Source: Umezawaea beigongshangensis (GTDB taxonomy: Bacteria; Actinomycetota; Actinomycetes; Mycobacteriales; Pseudonocardiaceae). From it: DNA of 64,000 nucleotides. A model generated the notes under the pieces. That model had not been told where the DNA came from and searched no databases. It saw nothing but the letters and a program-made list of their open reading frames with translations. Positions 36,406 to 45,679 of this stretch are shown here, piece by piece. Positions within the stretch are counted from its first letter, which is position 1, and the number at the start of each line of letters is the position of its first letter. The position numbers and the translations under genes were made by a program. The DNA is taken from NCBI RefSeq assembly GCF_016464305.1, contig NZ_JAEIOJ010000017.1:1-64000 (forward strand), given 5' to 3'.

Positions 36406-36945
36406 TCACGCCGCGGGGGTGACCTTCACCGCGTCGATCACGAACACCAGGGTCTCGTTCGGCTTGATGCCGTTGCCGCCCTTGCCGTAGCCCTTCTGCG
36501 GCGGAACCACCAGCAGCCTGCGGCCACCCTCCTTCATGCCGACCAGGCCCTCGTTCCAGCCGTCGATCACGCCCGCCTGGCCGACGTTCTCCACGTCGAA
36601 GGTCTGGCCGCGGTCGAACGAGCCGTCCTTCTCGACGCCGTCGGAGAACGTGACGAGCTGGTAGTTCACCGTGGCCGTCGAGCCGGCGACGACCTCGGCC
36701 CCGGTTCCGGGGGTCAGGTCCTCGCTCACCAGTTCCGACGACGGAGCGCACTTCGGGACGGTGATCTTCGGCTTCTCGCCGAACGCGCCCTCGACCGCGA
36801 AGTCCGCCGCGGTGCACGCGGGCAGCGCGACCGCGGCGCTGGACGAGGTCGGGGCGGGTGCCGGGGAGGACGTCTCGGACTGGCTGCACGCGGTGGCGGC
36901 GAGACCGAGGGAGAGCAGGGAGACCAGAAGCGGAGTGCTGCGCAT
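36406..36945 (-). CDS. FKBP-type peptidyl-prolyl isomerase, probable lipoprotein
   Basis: A 179-residue secreted folding factor. The N-terminus MRSTPLLVSLLSLGLAATAC is a signal peptide ending in a lipobox-like cysteine at position 20. A Ser/Pro/Ala-rich linker to about residue 45 follows. The FKBP domain occupies about 85-179 (ATVNYQLVTFSDGVEKDGSF near 90, VIDGWNEGLVGMKEGGRR near 125, PPQKGYGKGG near 148, LVFVIDAVKV at the end). It would act on proline bonds of exported proteins on the outer face of the membrane. Confidence 0.88.
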   Translation of the reverse strand: MRSTPLLVSLLSLGLAATACSQSETSSPAPAPTSSSAAVALPACTAADFAVEGAFGEKPKITVPKCAPSSELVSEDLTPGTGAEVVAGSTATVNYQLVTFSDGVEKDGSFDRGQTFDVENVGQAGVIDGWNEGLVGMKEGGRRLLVVPPQKGYGKGGNGIKPNETLVFVIDAVKVTPAA

Positions 36946-37126
36946 GACACACGACCCTAGGCGTTGGCGTCTCCCCGATGGCCGCCCACCCCCGAGGTGA
37001 ATTTATCGCCAATTGGTCAAACTGTCGGTTCCCTATTTCCCGCATCTCCAGTACCGTGTTACTCCGCGCACTCGGGCGAGCACCAAGTGCATTCGCCCGT
37101 TCGAGTGCGGACCAAGGAGGTGACCC

Positions 37127-38134
37127 GTGTCGGCGGACGCCCGTGGCATCCGCACCAACCCGATCCAGGAGCTCTTCTGGACCCGAACAGGCTTGCTCCT
37201 GCTCATTCTCGTCGTCACCGCTGGAACGTGCTTGACGATTTCCAGCGGTATGGAATCCGGAACGCTCAAGAACGTTCTCGGCTCGGTGGGGACCGGAACG
37301 CTGATCTCCGCGGTCGTGAGCTTCTGGCAGACCATCATCACCAGTGCCGCCGCGCAGCGCGCGCTCGTGGCACCGGTCGTCGAGGAGAGCCGCAGAGCAC
37401 TGCGGAACCTCAGCGCCGAGTACCGGGCGCTCGACCGCGAGTTCTTCCCCAGCGACGTGTTCGAGCCCACCGCCACACCGGACCCGGCGTTCAACCAGAA
37501 GCTGATGGCCGACCTGGAACGCACCCGGCTGTACTGCTTCCGAGGCTTCTCCGGCAGGTACGCGGCCTGCCGGATGCTGCTGGCGCACTCGGAGTGCGAG
37601 GTGAGGGTCGTGCTCGCCGACCCCCGCGACGACGAGGCGATCAGCGGACGCGCCCGCTACACGTTGCGCAACGAGGGCGTCGAGAGCAACTACGGCAGCG
37701 TCCAGGCCCGGCTCAAGGACGAGATCGGAATCGGACTCGTCGGGCTGTACCTGGCACGCGCGCGGTCCCGCCTGATCGACGTCACCGTCGTTCCCGATCC
37801 GCCGCTGGAGCGTCTGGAACTGTTCGACGACAGCTGCTGGCTGTCGCTCTACAGCAACACCAGCGCCGGAGTCGTCCGGCTCCACCCGCGCACGCTCCGC
37901 TTCACCGAGGGGTCCTTCGTCTACGGCGTGGAGCGGGCCGAGTTCCTTCGCATCAGCAGTTCTCGGTACGGCCAGCACTTCACCATCCACCCGAACACGA
38001 GTACCGACGACTTCTTCGCGCTGTACGAGAAGATCACCGGCTCCCCGCTCGACGAAAAAAGATTCCACACACTGGAGAACAAATTCCACACCTTCCGCCT
38101 GGAATTCTCCCGGGCCGCTCAGTTGAGGAGCTGA
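37127..38134 (+). CDS. membrane-anchored protein with PLD-like (DUF5919-type) domain
   Basis: I do not recognise this 335-residue protein by name. Two hydrophobic segments at about 21-40 (GLLLLILVVTAGTCLTI) and 48-68 anchor it. The cytoplasmic part (about 115-320) reads like a degenerate phospholipase D fold: RLYCFRGFSGRYAACRMLL, then VRVVLADPRDDEA, IDVTVVPDPPLERLELFDDSCWLSLYS (quoted in part: ERLELFDDSCWLSLYS). This order matches DUF5919-like ligand or effector domains. No HKD catalytic motif is present. The gene has a perfect AAGGAGGTGA ribosome site before GTG 37127 and sits 4 nt upstream of a cupin-like gene. It may be a membrane sensor; this is inference. Confidence 0.68.
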   Translation: MSADARGIRTNPIQELFWTRTGLLLLILVVTAGTCLTISSGMESGTLKNVLGSVGTGTLISAVVSFWQTIITSAAAQRALVAPVVEESRRALRNLSAEYRALDREFFPSDVFEPTATPDPAFNQKLMADLERTRLYCFRGFSGRYAACRMLLAHSECEVRVVLADPRDDEAISGRARYTLRNEGVESNYGSVQARLKDEIGIGLVGLYLARARSRLIDVTVVPDPPLERLELFDDSCWLSLYSNTSAGVVRLHPRTLRFTEGSFVYGVERAEFLRISSSRYGQHFTIHPNTSTDDFFALYEKITGSPLDEKRFHTLENKFHTFRLEFSRAAQLRS

Positions 38135-38138
38135 TGAG

Positions 38139-38786
38139 TTGCAGATCGAGTTCACCGGGTTGCCGACCCTGAGCGAGCTCGCCGCGAGCGTCGGACACGT
38201 CCGGAAGCCGATCGCCGAGCACTGGTCGGAGGTGGACGTGCGGTTCCGGGACTGGGCGAGCAGGCCGGCGCTGCGCGTCGAACTGCGCACGTACCTGCGG
38301 GCGCTGTCGGTCGAGCAGGCCGCGCGGGTGCGCGAGCGGTCGCGCGAGACGACCACGCACTTCGCCTGGTGCCTGCGCGACGAGCCCGGAGAGGCGTTCA
38401 CCTTCTGGCTGCACGAGTACAAACCGCAGCGCGACTGGAGACCCGGCTACGCCGACTCCGTGCACAACCACCGCTACCACTTCTCCACGACCATCGTCAG
38501 CGGTTCCTACCTGCACGAGCGGTTCGGCGTCCGGCTGGGCCCCGCGGGCAGGTCGGTGCTCTCGGCGCGGCTGGAGCGCGGTGCCGAGTGCCGCGCCGGC
38601 ACCGCGGGTTCGCTGCTCGCGCACGAGTTCCACCGCATCCCGCGGGCCGCGGACGGCACCCTCACGTTCCTGGTGAAGTCCCGCGCGGTGATGCCCTGGA
38701 GCCTGTCGTTCGACCCCGGCACCGCGACCAGCCACCGGCACGTGCCGGTCGAGATGCGGCTGGAGGAACTGACGAACCAGCTCTGA
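38139..38786 (+). CDS. cupin-like hypothetical protein
   Basis: A 215-residue protein that starts at TTG 38139, with GAGGAG upstream, 4 nt after the membrane/PLD-like gene. The first 80 residues are helical. The second half looks like a cupin barrel: H109, H111 and H114 in SVHNHRYHFSTTIVSGSY, then H162 and H165 in LLAHEFHRIP. These could bind one metal ion. No substrate can be named. The tight coupling to the preceding gene suggests a shared function, and the pair has no counterpart that I recall in the matching mycobacterial region. Confidence 0.65.
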   Translation: MQIEFTGLPTLSELAASVGHVRKPIAEHWSEVDVRFRDWASRPALRVELRTYLRALSVEQAARVRERSRETTTHFAWCLRDEPGEAFTFWLHEYKPQRDWRPGYADSVHNHRYHFSTTIVSGSYLHERFGVRLGPAGRSVLSARLERGAECRAGTAGSLLAHEFHRIPRAADGTLTFLVKSRAVMPWSLSFDPGTATSHRHVPVEMRLEELTNQL

Positions 38787-38815
38787 AGCGGAGGTAGGAC
38801 TCCGGCGCACGCGCC

Positions 38816-38821
38816 TAGCAT
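38816..38821 (+). promoter_or_regulatory. -10 box of the HD-domain gene
   Basis: TAGCAT, with GGGAGGGG (38837-38844) and ATG 38851 downstream. The HD gene therefore seems to have its own promoter. Confidence 0.45.
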
Positions 38822-38850
38822 CGCCCCACCCGAGTTGGGAGGGGTTTCTG

Positions 38851-39504
38851 ATGCGTGTGCAGCAGAGGACCGTGTCCAGGACCGTCGTGGACGACGTGGA
38901 GGTGCGGGTGAGGCGGATGTGCCTGCGCCTGGCGGCCGATCTCCAGTTCCACGGCTGGCACCACGTCGAGTTCGTGCGCGACAACGCCGTGCGCTTCGCC
39001 CGCCGCAACGGCTCCGACGCCGCGGTGGTGGAGACCGCGGCGCTGGTGCACGACGTGAACTACGTCGTGCGCCGCAACTCGCTGCCGGTGGACGGCCGCG
39101 AGCTGAGGATGGACGTGCTGCGCCGAGCCGGTGTCGAACCGGCGACCGCGGAGTGGATCGACGAGATCGTGGAGGAGGCGGAGATGCGGACGCGCCACCG
39201 CGACATCTCCGCGGAGGCGCAGGCGCTGTCCGACGCCGACACGCTGTTCAAGGCGCTGCCGGTGACACCGGTGATGCTCGCTCCGCGCTACCTCGCCGAG
39301 AACGGCCTGAGCCTGCGCGAGCTCGCCACGAAGATCGTCGGCGAGCAGAGCGGGCCTCACGAGCAGGGCTTCTACTTCTACGACCCGGAGGCCGCCGCCA
39401 CGTACTCGCGCTGGGCGACGGCCAACCTGGAGCTGTGGCGGTGCATCGTGGAGTCGCTGGACGACCCGACGGTGGAGAACCTGCTCAGCGTCCTGCCGGC
39501 CTGA
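38851..39504 (+). CDS. HD-domain phosphohydrolase-like protein
   Basis: A 217-residue HD-domain protein. Metal ligands are H37/H38 in FHGWHHVEFVRDNA, H67-D68 in AALVHDVNYVV and D128 or D130 in ALSDADTLFKALP. The C-terminus has FYFYDPEAAATYSRWATANL, as in small soluble HD hydrolases. It would hydrolyse a phosphomonoester or nucleotide; the substrate is unknown. ATG 38851 is set by the GGGAGGGG site. It ends in a hairpin shared with ctaB. Confidence 0.78.
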   Translation: MRVQQRTVSRTVVDDVEVRVRRMCLRLAADLQFHGWHHVEFVRDNAVRFARRNGSDAAVVETAALVHDVNYVVRRNSLPVDGRELRMDVLRRAGVEPATAEWIDEIVEEAEMRTRHRDISAEAQALSDADTLFKALPVTPVMLAPRYLAENGLSLRELATKIVGEQSGPHEQGFYFYDPEAAATYSRWATANLELWRCIVESLDDPTVENLLSVLPA

Positions 39505-39515
39505 GGCCGCGGGCA

Positions 39516-39548
39516 CCGCGCGGGGACGGCTCGCGCCGCCCCGCGCGG
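39516..39548. terminator. bidirectional hairpin between the HD gene and ctaB
   Basis: CCGCGCGGGG (39516-39525) pairs with CCCCGCGCGG (39539-39548). Inside it CGGC-TCGC-GCCG extends the stem after one bulged A, for about 14 bp in all. Confidence 0.78.
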
Positions 39549-39553
39549 GGACG

Positions 39554-40477
39554 TCAGAAGGGCCAGCCCAGGACCGGCCGGCCGACCACGGCGTCCACGG
39601 CGAGACCGACGAACACCAGCATCAGGTAGGTGTTCGACATGTGGAAGAACTTCATCGTGTTGGTCGAGCCGCCGCCGCGGACCACGCCGTGCAGGCGGTG
39701 GGCGAACACCGCGAACCACACGCCCGACAGCGCGGCGACCGCCACGTAGATCCAGCTCGTCACCGGGAACAGCAGGAGGCTGCACACCACGGTCACCCAG
39801 GAGTAGATGACGATCTGCCTGGTCACCTGCTGGGCGGTGGCGACCACGGGCAGCATCGGCACGCCGGCCGCCGCGTAGTCCTCCTTGAACTTCATCGCCA
39901 GCGCCCACGTGTGCGGCGGGGTCCAGAAGAAGATGACGCCGAACATGACCAGCGCGGGCCAGCTCACGGTGCCGGTGACGGCCGACCAGCCGATGACGAC
40001 GGGCATGCAGCCCGCCATGCCGCCCCAGATGATGTTCTGCGAGGTCCGCCGCTTGAGGAACAGCGTGTAGACGAAGATGTAGAACAGGATCGTGGCCACG
40101 GCGAACACCGCGGACATCAGGTTCGTGGTGATCCACAGGAACGCGAACGACATGATGCCCAGCACCACGCCGAAGACCAGCGCGTTGCGCGGTGGCACGG
40201 TGTTGCGGGCCAGCGGGCGGGCCGAGGTCCGCTTCATCACCGAGTCGATGTCGGCGTCGATGTAGCAGTTGAGCGCGTTGGCGCTGCCCGCGGCGAGCGT
40301 GCCGCCGGTGAGCGTGCACGCGATCAGCCACAGCGGCGGCATGCCGCGGGCGGCCAGGAGCATCGCCGGGATGGTGGTGATGAGCAGCAGTTCGATGACC
40401 CGCGGCTTCGTCAGCGCCACGTACGCGCCGACGACCTGCCGGGGCGTGCGCGCCGGCGCCTCCACAACCGCACTCAT
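39554..40477 (-). CDS. ctaB: protoheme IX farnesyltransferase (heme O synthase)
   Basis: A 307-residue UbiA-family prenyltransferase that joins farnesyl diphosphate to protoheme, giving heme O for CtaA. About nine hydrophobic segments are seen. The first Asp-rich motif is [15 protein letters not shown] near 69-83. [11 protein letters not shown] follows, and [19 protein letters not shown] near 182 contains the second conserved region. The ATG at 40477 has AGGAGC upstream. A TACCAT -10 box lies at 40557-40552. It faces away from transketolase, as in mycobacteria. Confidence 0.92.
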   Translation of the reverse strand: MSAVVEAPARTPRQVVGAYVALTKPRVIELLLITTIPAMLLAARGMPPLWLIACTLTGGTLAAGSANALNCYIDADIDSVMKRTSARPLARNTVPPRNALVFGVVLGIMSFAFLWITTNLMSAVFAVATILFYIFVYTLFLKRRTSQNIIWGGMAGCMPVVIGWSAVTGTVSWPALVMFGVIFFWTPPHTWALAMKFKEDYAAAGVPMLPVVATAQQVTRQIVIYSWVTVVCSLLLFPVTSWIYVAVAALSGVWFAVFAHRLHGVVRGGGSTNTMKFFHMSNTYLMLVFVGLAVDAVVGRPVLGWPF

Positions 40478-40831
40478 CGCTGGGGAGCTCCTCGTCGCGT
40501 CGCTGGAGAGAATCGTCCGGAGCGTGTACTCCTCACCCGAACCGGGTACTGATGGTAATCGGGAGTCCGCAGCTCAGCCTCTCGGGGTACTGCTGTGACC
40601 TGCACGGCATTCCGCGCGAGCGGTGTGCCGACACGCACAGGCCGGCCGTCGCCCTGCGGATCACGTGGCGTGCGCCACGGGACTAGGCTGACTGGTGGAC
40701 GAGGGAAAAACCGCGGGTCGGACCGGACGGCAGGCGTCGCAATCCACGGGTCATCGGTATCGATCGAGATGATGCGTGCGACACCACGGACTCCGGAGGC
40801 GGCCCGCCTACGTGAGAGTGGAGCTGTGTCC
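40478..40831. promoter_or_regulatory. ctaB-tkt divergent control region with perfect palindrome
   Basis: This 354-bp gap contains the ctaB promoter (TACCAT on the minus strand at 40557-40552) and a tkt-side TAGGCT at 40684-40689. A perfect 16-bp palindrome, CGTGGCGTGCGCCACG at 40664-40679, lies immediately upstream of that -10 box, where a regulator would overlap the -35 region. The transketolase leader would then be about 135 nt. No gene is supported here. Confidence 0.55.
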
Positions 40832-42928
40832 GTGTCCGTCACCGACGACATCACCCGGTTGACCGAGGCCCACCTGCCCGACGACTGGACCGAGCTCGAC
40901 GAGCGCGCGGTCGACACCGCGCGCGTCCTCGCCGCTGACGCGGTGCAGAAGGTCGGCAACGGTCACCCCGGTACGGCGATGAGCCTGGCGCCCGTCGCCT
41001 ACACCCTGTTCCAGCGCGTCATGCGGCACGACCCGGCGGACGCCGACTGGATCGGTCGCGACCGCTTCGTGCTGTCCGCCGGTCACTCCAGCCTGACGCT
41101 CTACATCCAGCTGTTCCTGTCCGGCTACGGCCTGGAGCTCGACGACCTCAAGGCGCTGCGGACCTGGGGGTCGCGCACGCCGGGTCACCCCGAGCACCGG
41201 CACACCCCCGGCGTCGAGATCACCACCGGCCCGCTGGGCCAGGGTCTCGCCTCCGCCGTGGGCATGGCCGCCGGAGCCCGCCGCGAGCGCGGCCTGTTCG
41301 ACCCGGACGCGCCCGTCGGCGAGAGCCCCTTCGACCACGACATCTTCGTCATCGCCTCCGACGGCGACATCGAGGAGGGCGTGACGGCCGAGGCGTCGTC
41401 CTTCGCCGGGCACCAGAAGCTCGGCAACCTCACGGTGATCTACGACGACAACAAGATCTCGATCGAGGACGACACCGCGATCGCCCTCAGCGAGGACACC
41501 GCCAAGCGCTACGAGGCGTACGGCTGGCACGTGCAGGTCGTCGAGGGCGGCGAGAACGTCACGGGCGTCCTGGAGGCCCTGAAGGCCGCCAAGGCGGAGA
41601 CCGAGCGTCCCTCGTTCGTCCTGCTGCGCACGATCATCGGCTACCCGGCGCCCACCAAGATGAACACGGGCAAGGCGCACGGCGCCGCGCTGGGCGAGGA
41701 CGAGATCGCCGAGGTCAAGAAGGTCCTGGGCTTCGACCCGGAGCGGACCTTCCAGGTCGACGAGGACGTCCTCGCACACGCCCGCGAGGTGATCGGGCGC
41801 GGCGAGCGCGCGAAGGCCGAGTGGCAGAAGAAGTTCGACGCGTGGGTGCAGGCGAACCCGGAGCGCAAGGCGCTGCTGGACCGCATGAACAACCGCGAGC
41901 TGCCCGAGGGCTGGGTGGACGCGCTGCCGAAGTGGGACGTCGACCCCAAGGGCGTCGCGACCCGCAAGGCATCCGGTGAGGTGCTCAACGCGCTCGGCCC
42001 GATCCTGCCGGAGCTGTGGGGCGGTTCGGCCGACCTGGCCGAGAGCAACAACACGACGATCAAGGGCGCCGACTCGTTCGGCCCGTCCGACACCTCCACG
42101 AAGGAGTGGAGCGCGAACCCGTACGGGCGCACGCTGCACTTCGGCGTCCGCGAGCACGCGATGGGCTCGATCCTCAACGGCATCGCGCTGCACGGCCCCA
42201 CCCGCCCCTACGGCGGCACGTTCCTGGTGTTCTCCGACTACATGCGCCCGGCGGTCCGCCTGGCCGCGCTGATGAAGTCCCCGGTCACCTACGTGTGGAC
42301 CCACGACTCCATCGGCCTGGGCGAGGACGGCCCGACGCACCAGCCGGTCGAGCACCTCGCCGCGCTGCGCGCCATCCCCGGCCTGTCCGTGGTCCGTCCC
42401 GGCGACGCGAACGAGACCGCGGCCGCCTGGAAGGCGCGCATGGAGCGCCTGGAGGGCCCGATCGGCCTGGCGCTGACCCGGCAGAACCTCCCCGTCCTGG
42501 AGGGCACGTCCTACGAGGGCGTCGCGAAGGGCGGCTACGTGCTGGCCGACGCCGGCAACGGCGAGCCCGAGCTGGTGCTCGTCGCCACGGGCTCCGAGCT
42601 GCAGATCGCCGTCGAGGCGCGGAAGGTCCTGGAGGCCGAGGGCGTTGCAACCCGTGTGGTCTCCATGCCGTGCGTCGAGTGGTTCGACGAGCAGGACGAG
42701 GCGTACCGCCAGCAGGTGATCCCGCCTTCGGTGAAGGCGCGGGTCGCGGTGGAGGCGGGCATCGCCCAGCCGTGGCACCGCTTCGTCGGCGACGCCGGTG
42801 AGATCATCTCCATCGAGCACTTCGGCGCTTCCGCCGATTACCAGACGCTCTTCCGCGAGTTCGGCTTCACCACCGAGAACGTCGTCGCCGCGGCGCGGCG
42901 CTCCATCGCGCGAGCAGCCCAGAAGTAA
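40832..42928 (+). CDS. tkt: transketolase
   Basis: A 698-residue thiamine-diphosphate enzyme that moves two-carbon ketol units in the non-oxidative pentose phosphate pathway. The cofactor motif is ASDGDIEEG with the downstream Asn in YDDNKISIE (near 170-205). [12 protein letters not shown] is near 138, and the second-domain [20 protein letters not shown] (20 residues) is near 490. GTG 40832 is chosen over GTG 40826 because GGAG then lies 8 nt upstream. It opens the six-gene operon tkt-tal-pgi-zwf-opcA-pgl. Confidence 0.93.
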   Translation: MSVTDDITRLTEAHLPDDWTELDERAVDTARVLAADAVQKVGNGHPGTAMSLAPVAYTLFQRVMRHDPADADWIGRDRFVLSAGHSSLTLYIQLFLSGYGLELDDLKALRTWGSRTPGHPEHRHTPGVEITTGPLGQGLASAVGMAAGARRERGLFDPDAPVGESPFDHDIFVIASDGDIEEGVTAEASSFAGHQKLGNLTVIYDDNKISIEDDTAIALSEDTAKRYEAYGWHVQVVEGGENVTGVLEALKAAKAETERPSFVLLRTIIGYPAPTKMNTGKAHGAALGEDEIAEVKKVLGFDPERTFQVDEDVLAHAREVIGRGERAKAEWQKKFDAWVQANPERKALLDRMNNRELPEGWVDALPKWDVDPKGVATRKASGEVLNALGPILPELWGGSADLAESNNTTIKGADSFGPSDTSTKEWSANPYGRTLHFGVREHAMGSILNGIALHGPTRPYGGTFLVFSDYMRPAVRLAALMKSPVTYVWTHDSIGLGEDGPTHQPVEHLAALRAIPGLSVVRPGDANETAAAWKARMERLEGPIGLALTRQNLPVLEGTSYEGVAKGGYVLADAGNGEPELVLVATGSELQIAVEARKVLEAEGVATRVVSMPCVEWFDEQDEAYRQQVIPPSVKARVAVEAGIAQPWHRFVGDAGEIISIEHFGASADYQTLFREFGFTTENVVAAARRSIARAAQK

Positions 42929-42941
42929 GGGAGACGTACCT

Positions 42942-44063
42942 GTGACCTCCAAGTCCCCGCTGGCCGCGCTGAGCGAGGCCGGTGTCTCCATCTGGTTGGA
43001 CGACCTGTCCCGCGAGCGGCTGAACAGCGGCAACCTCGCCTCGCTGATCGCCGACAAGAACGTGGTGGGCGTGACCACCAACCCGACGATCTTCGCGACC
43101 GCCCTGTCCAGGGGCGAGGCCTACGACCAGCAGGTCCGCGAGCTGGCCGAGCGCGGCGCCGACGTGCACGCCGCCGTCCGCGAGATCACGACCAGCGACG
43201 TGCGCCACGCGTGCGACCTGTTCCGCGACATCCACGACCGCACCAGCGGGGTGGACGGCCGCGTCTCGATCGAGGTCGACCCCAGGCTGGCCCGCGACGG
43301 CGAGAAGACCGCCGCCGAGGCGCTCGACCTGTGGAAGACCGTCGACCGTCCCAACGTGATGGTCAAGATCCCCGGCACCGTCGAGGGTCTGCCCGCCATC
43401 ACCCGCACCCTCGCCGAGGGCGTCAGCGTGAACGTGACGCTGATCTTCTCCACCGACCGCTACCGCGACGTGATGGAGGCGTTCGTCGCGGGTCTGGAGC
43501 AGGCGAAGGCCAACGGCCACGACCTGTCCACGATCCACTCGGTGGCGTCGTTCTTCGTCTCCCGCGTCGACAGCGAGATCGACAAGCGGCTGGAGGCGAT
43601 CGGCACCCCGGAGGCGGCCGAGCTGCGCGGCAAGGCCGCCATCGCCAACGCCGTGCTGGCGTACGCCGCCTACGAGGAGACCTTCACCGGCCCGCGCTGG
43701 GAGGCGCTGGTCGCCGACGGTGCTCGCGCGCAGCGTCCGCTGTGGGCCTCCACCGGCGTGAAGGACCCGAACTACTCCGACACCCGCTACGTCGACCAGC
43801 TCGTCGTGGACGGCGTGGTCAACACGATGCCGGAGAAGACCCTCGACGCGGTCGCCGACCACGGCGAGATCACCGGCGACACCGTCAGCGGCAGGGCCGA
43901 GGAGGCGCAGGGCGTCTTCGACGACCTGCTCGCCGCCGGTGTGGACCTCGACGACGTGTTCGCCGCGCTGGAGCACGAGGGCGTGGAGAAGTTCGAGAAG
44001 TCCTGGGCCGAGCTGCTGGAGACGGTCAAGGGCCAGCTCGACGATGCGAAGGGCCAGAACTGA
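42942..44063 (+). CDS. tal: transaldolase
   Basis: A 373-residue actinobacterial-type transaldolase that transfers dihydroxyacetone units between sugar phosphates. [15 protein letters not shown] is near 40 and [12 protein letters not shown] near 105. The Schiff-base lysine is in [13 protein letters not shown] near 143. [19 protein letters not shown] (19 residues) is near 270. GTG 42942 follows AAGGGAGA. It starts 13 nt after tkt and ends 2 nt before pgi. Confidence 0.93.
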   Translation: MTSKSPLAALSEAGVSIWLDDLSRERLNSGNLASLIADKNVVGVTTNPTIFATALSRGEAYDQQVRELAERGADVHAAVREITTSDVRHACDLFRDIHDRTSGVDGRVSIEVDPRLARDGEKTAAEALDLWKTVDRPNVMVKIPGTVEGLPAITRTLAEGVSVNVTLIFSTDRYRDVMEAFVAGLEQAKANGHDLSTIHSVASFFVSRVDSEIDKRLEAIGTPEAAELRGKAAIANAVLAYAAYEETFTGPRWEALVADGARAQRPLWASTGVKDPNYSDTRYVDQLVVDGVVNTMPEKTLDAVADHGEITGDTVSGRAEEAQGVFDDLLAAGVDLDDVFAALEHEGVEKFEKSWAELLETVKGQLDDAKGQN

Positions 44064-44065
44064 CG

Positions 44066-45679
44066 ATGAGCGACGTGATCTCTGTCGAGATCGTGCGCAC
44101 GCCGAACTCCGACCAGGTCGACACCGTGGTGTCCGGCCTGGTCGGGGACCGGGCGGCCAGCAGGCTGACCGCGGGGGACGCCACCCTGTGGGGTCCCGAG
44201 GCAGAACCCGAGGCGTCGATCCGCCTCGCGTGGACGCGACTGCACGAGACGTCCCGTCCCCTGGTGGACGAGATCACCGCGCTGCGCGGTGAGCTGCACG
44301 CCGAGGGCGTCGACCGCGTGGTGCTCGCGGGCATGGGCGGTTCGTCGCTCGCGCCCGAGGTGATCACCGCGACCGCGGGCGTGCCCCTGGTCGTGCTGGA
44401 CACCACCGACCCCGCCCAGGTGGCCGACGCGCTCGCGGGCGACCTCGCGCGCACGGTGATCGTGGTGTCGTCGAAGTCCGGCGGCACCGTGGAGACCGAC
44501 AGCCACCGCCGGATCTTCGAGAAGGCGTTCACCGACGCGGGCATCGACGCCGCGTCGCGGATCGTCGTCGTGACCGACCCCGGCTCCCCGCTGGAGGCGG
44601 CCTCGCGCGAGGCCGGCTACCGCAGGGTGTTCCTGGCCGACCCGAACGTGGGTGGCCGCTACTCCGCGCTCACCGCCTTCGGCCTCGTGCCGTCCGGGCT
44701 GGCCGGCGCGGACCTGACCGAACTGCTCGACGACGCGGCCGCGGCCGCCGAGCTCGTGTCGGTCGACTCGCCGGACAACCCGGCGATCGTGCTGGCCGCC
44801 GTGTTCGGCGCGGCGCACGCCCGCGGCGCCGAGAAGATCGTGCTGGCCGACAGCGGTTCGGGCATCACGGGCTTCCCCGACTGGGCCGAGCAGCTCATCG
44901 CCGAGTCGACCGGCAAGAACGGCACCGGCCTGCTGCCCGTGGCGGTCGAGGGTCCGGGTGCTCCCGGGTTCGTGGACGCCCGCGGCGACGCCACCACCGC
45001 CGCCATCGGCCCGGCCACGGGCGCCTCCGCGGTGGCCGTGGAGGGCAAGCTCGGCGCGCAGTTCCAGGTGTGGGAGTACGCGACCGCGCTGGTGGGCCGC
45101 GTGCTGGGCATCAACCCGTTCGACCAGCCGGACGTGGAGGCCGCGAAGAACGCCGCCCGCTCGCTGCTCGACGCGCCGTCGGCGGAGCCGGTCACCCCGG
45201 CGTTCACCGAGGGCCCGGTCGAGGTGTACCCCAGCGGCGACTGGCTGCCCGACGGCGTCACGACCGTGGCGGGCGCGCTGGCCGCGCTCGTCGCCGCCGC
45301 GCCGGAGTTCGGCTACCTGTCGGTGCAGGCCTACCTCGACCGGCTCGACGACGCCTCCGTGGCGCTGCTGCGGCCCGAGCTGGCCAAGCGCACGCACCTG
45401 CAGACCACCTACGGCTGGGGCCCGCGGTTCCTGCACTCGACCGGCCAGTACCACAAGGGCGGTCACCAGAACGGCGTGTTCTTGCAGCTCACCGGTGCGT
45501 CGGAGAACGACCTGGAGGTGCCGGGGCGTCCCTACTCGCTGTCGACGCTCCAGCTCGCGCAGGCGCTCGGCGACGGTCAGGTGCTCGGCGAGCGGGGTCG
45601 TCCCGTGCTGCGGCTGCACCTCACCGACCGGGTGGCCGGTCTCGCCCAGCTGGTCGAGGCGATTCAGGAGGACAACTGA
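44066..45679 (+). CDS. pgi: glucose-6-phosphate isomerase
   Basis: A 537-residue enzyme that interconverts glucose 6-phosphate and fructose 6-phosphate. GMGGSSLAPEV near 92 and VVSSKSGGTVETDSHRR near 135 are the sugar-phosphate-binding SIS loops. KIVLADSGSGITGF is near 255 and the C-terminal HSTGQYHKGGHQNGVF near 460 contains the catalytic region. It is the variant found inside actinobacterial pentose-phosphate operons rather than the classical stand-alone Pgi. It lies 2 nt after tal and overlaps zwf by one base (TGATG). Confidence 0.86.
   Translation: MSDVISVEIVRTPNSDQVDTVVSGLVGDRAASRLTAGDATLWGPEAEPEASIRLAWTRLHETSRPLVDEITALRGELHAEGVDRVVLAGMGGSSLAPEVITATAGVPLVVLDTTDPAQVADALAGDLARTVIVVSSKSGGTVETDSHRRIFEKAFTDAGIDAASRIVVVTDPGSPLEAASREAGYRRVFLADPNVGGRYSALTAFGLVPSGLAGADLTELLDDAAAAAELVSVDSPDNPAIVLAAVFGAAHARGAEKIVLADSGSGITGFPDWAEQLIAESTGKNGTGLLPVAVEGPGAPGFVDARGDATTAAIGPATGASAVAVEGKLGAQFQVWEYATALVGRVLGINPFDQPDVEAAKNAARSLLDAPSAEPVTPAFTEGPVEVYPSGDWLPDGVTTVAGALAALVAAAPEFGYLSVQAYLDRLDDASVALLRPELAKRTHLQTTYGWGPRFLHSTGQYHKGGHQNGVFLQLTGASENDLEVPGRPYSLSTLQLAQALGDGQVLGERGRPVLRLHLTDRVAGLAQLVEAIQEDN

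Noticed and set aside
38133-38172. ATG at 38133 as the start of the cupin-like gene
   Set aside because: It is in a different frame and stops after a few codons; TTG 38139 opens the long frame and has GAGGAG upstream.
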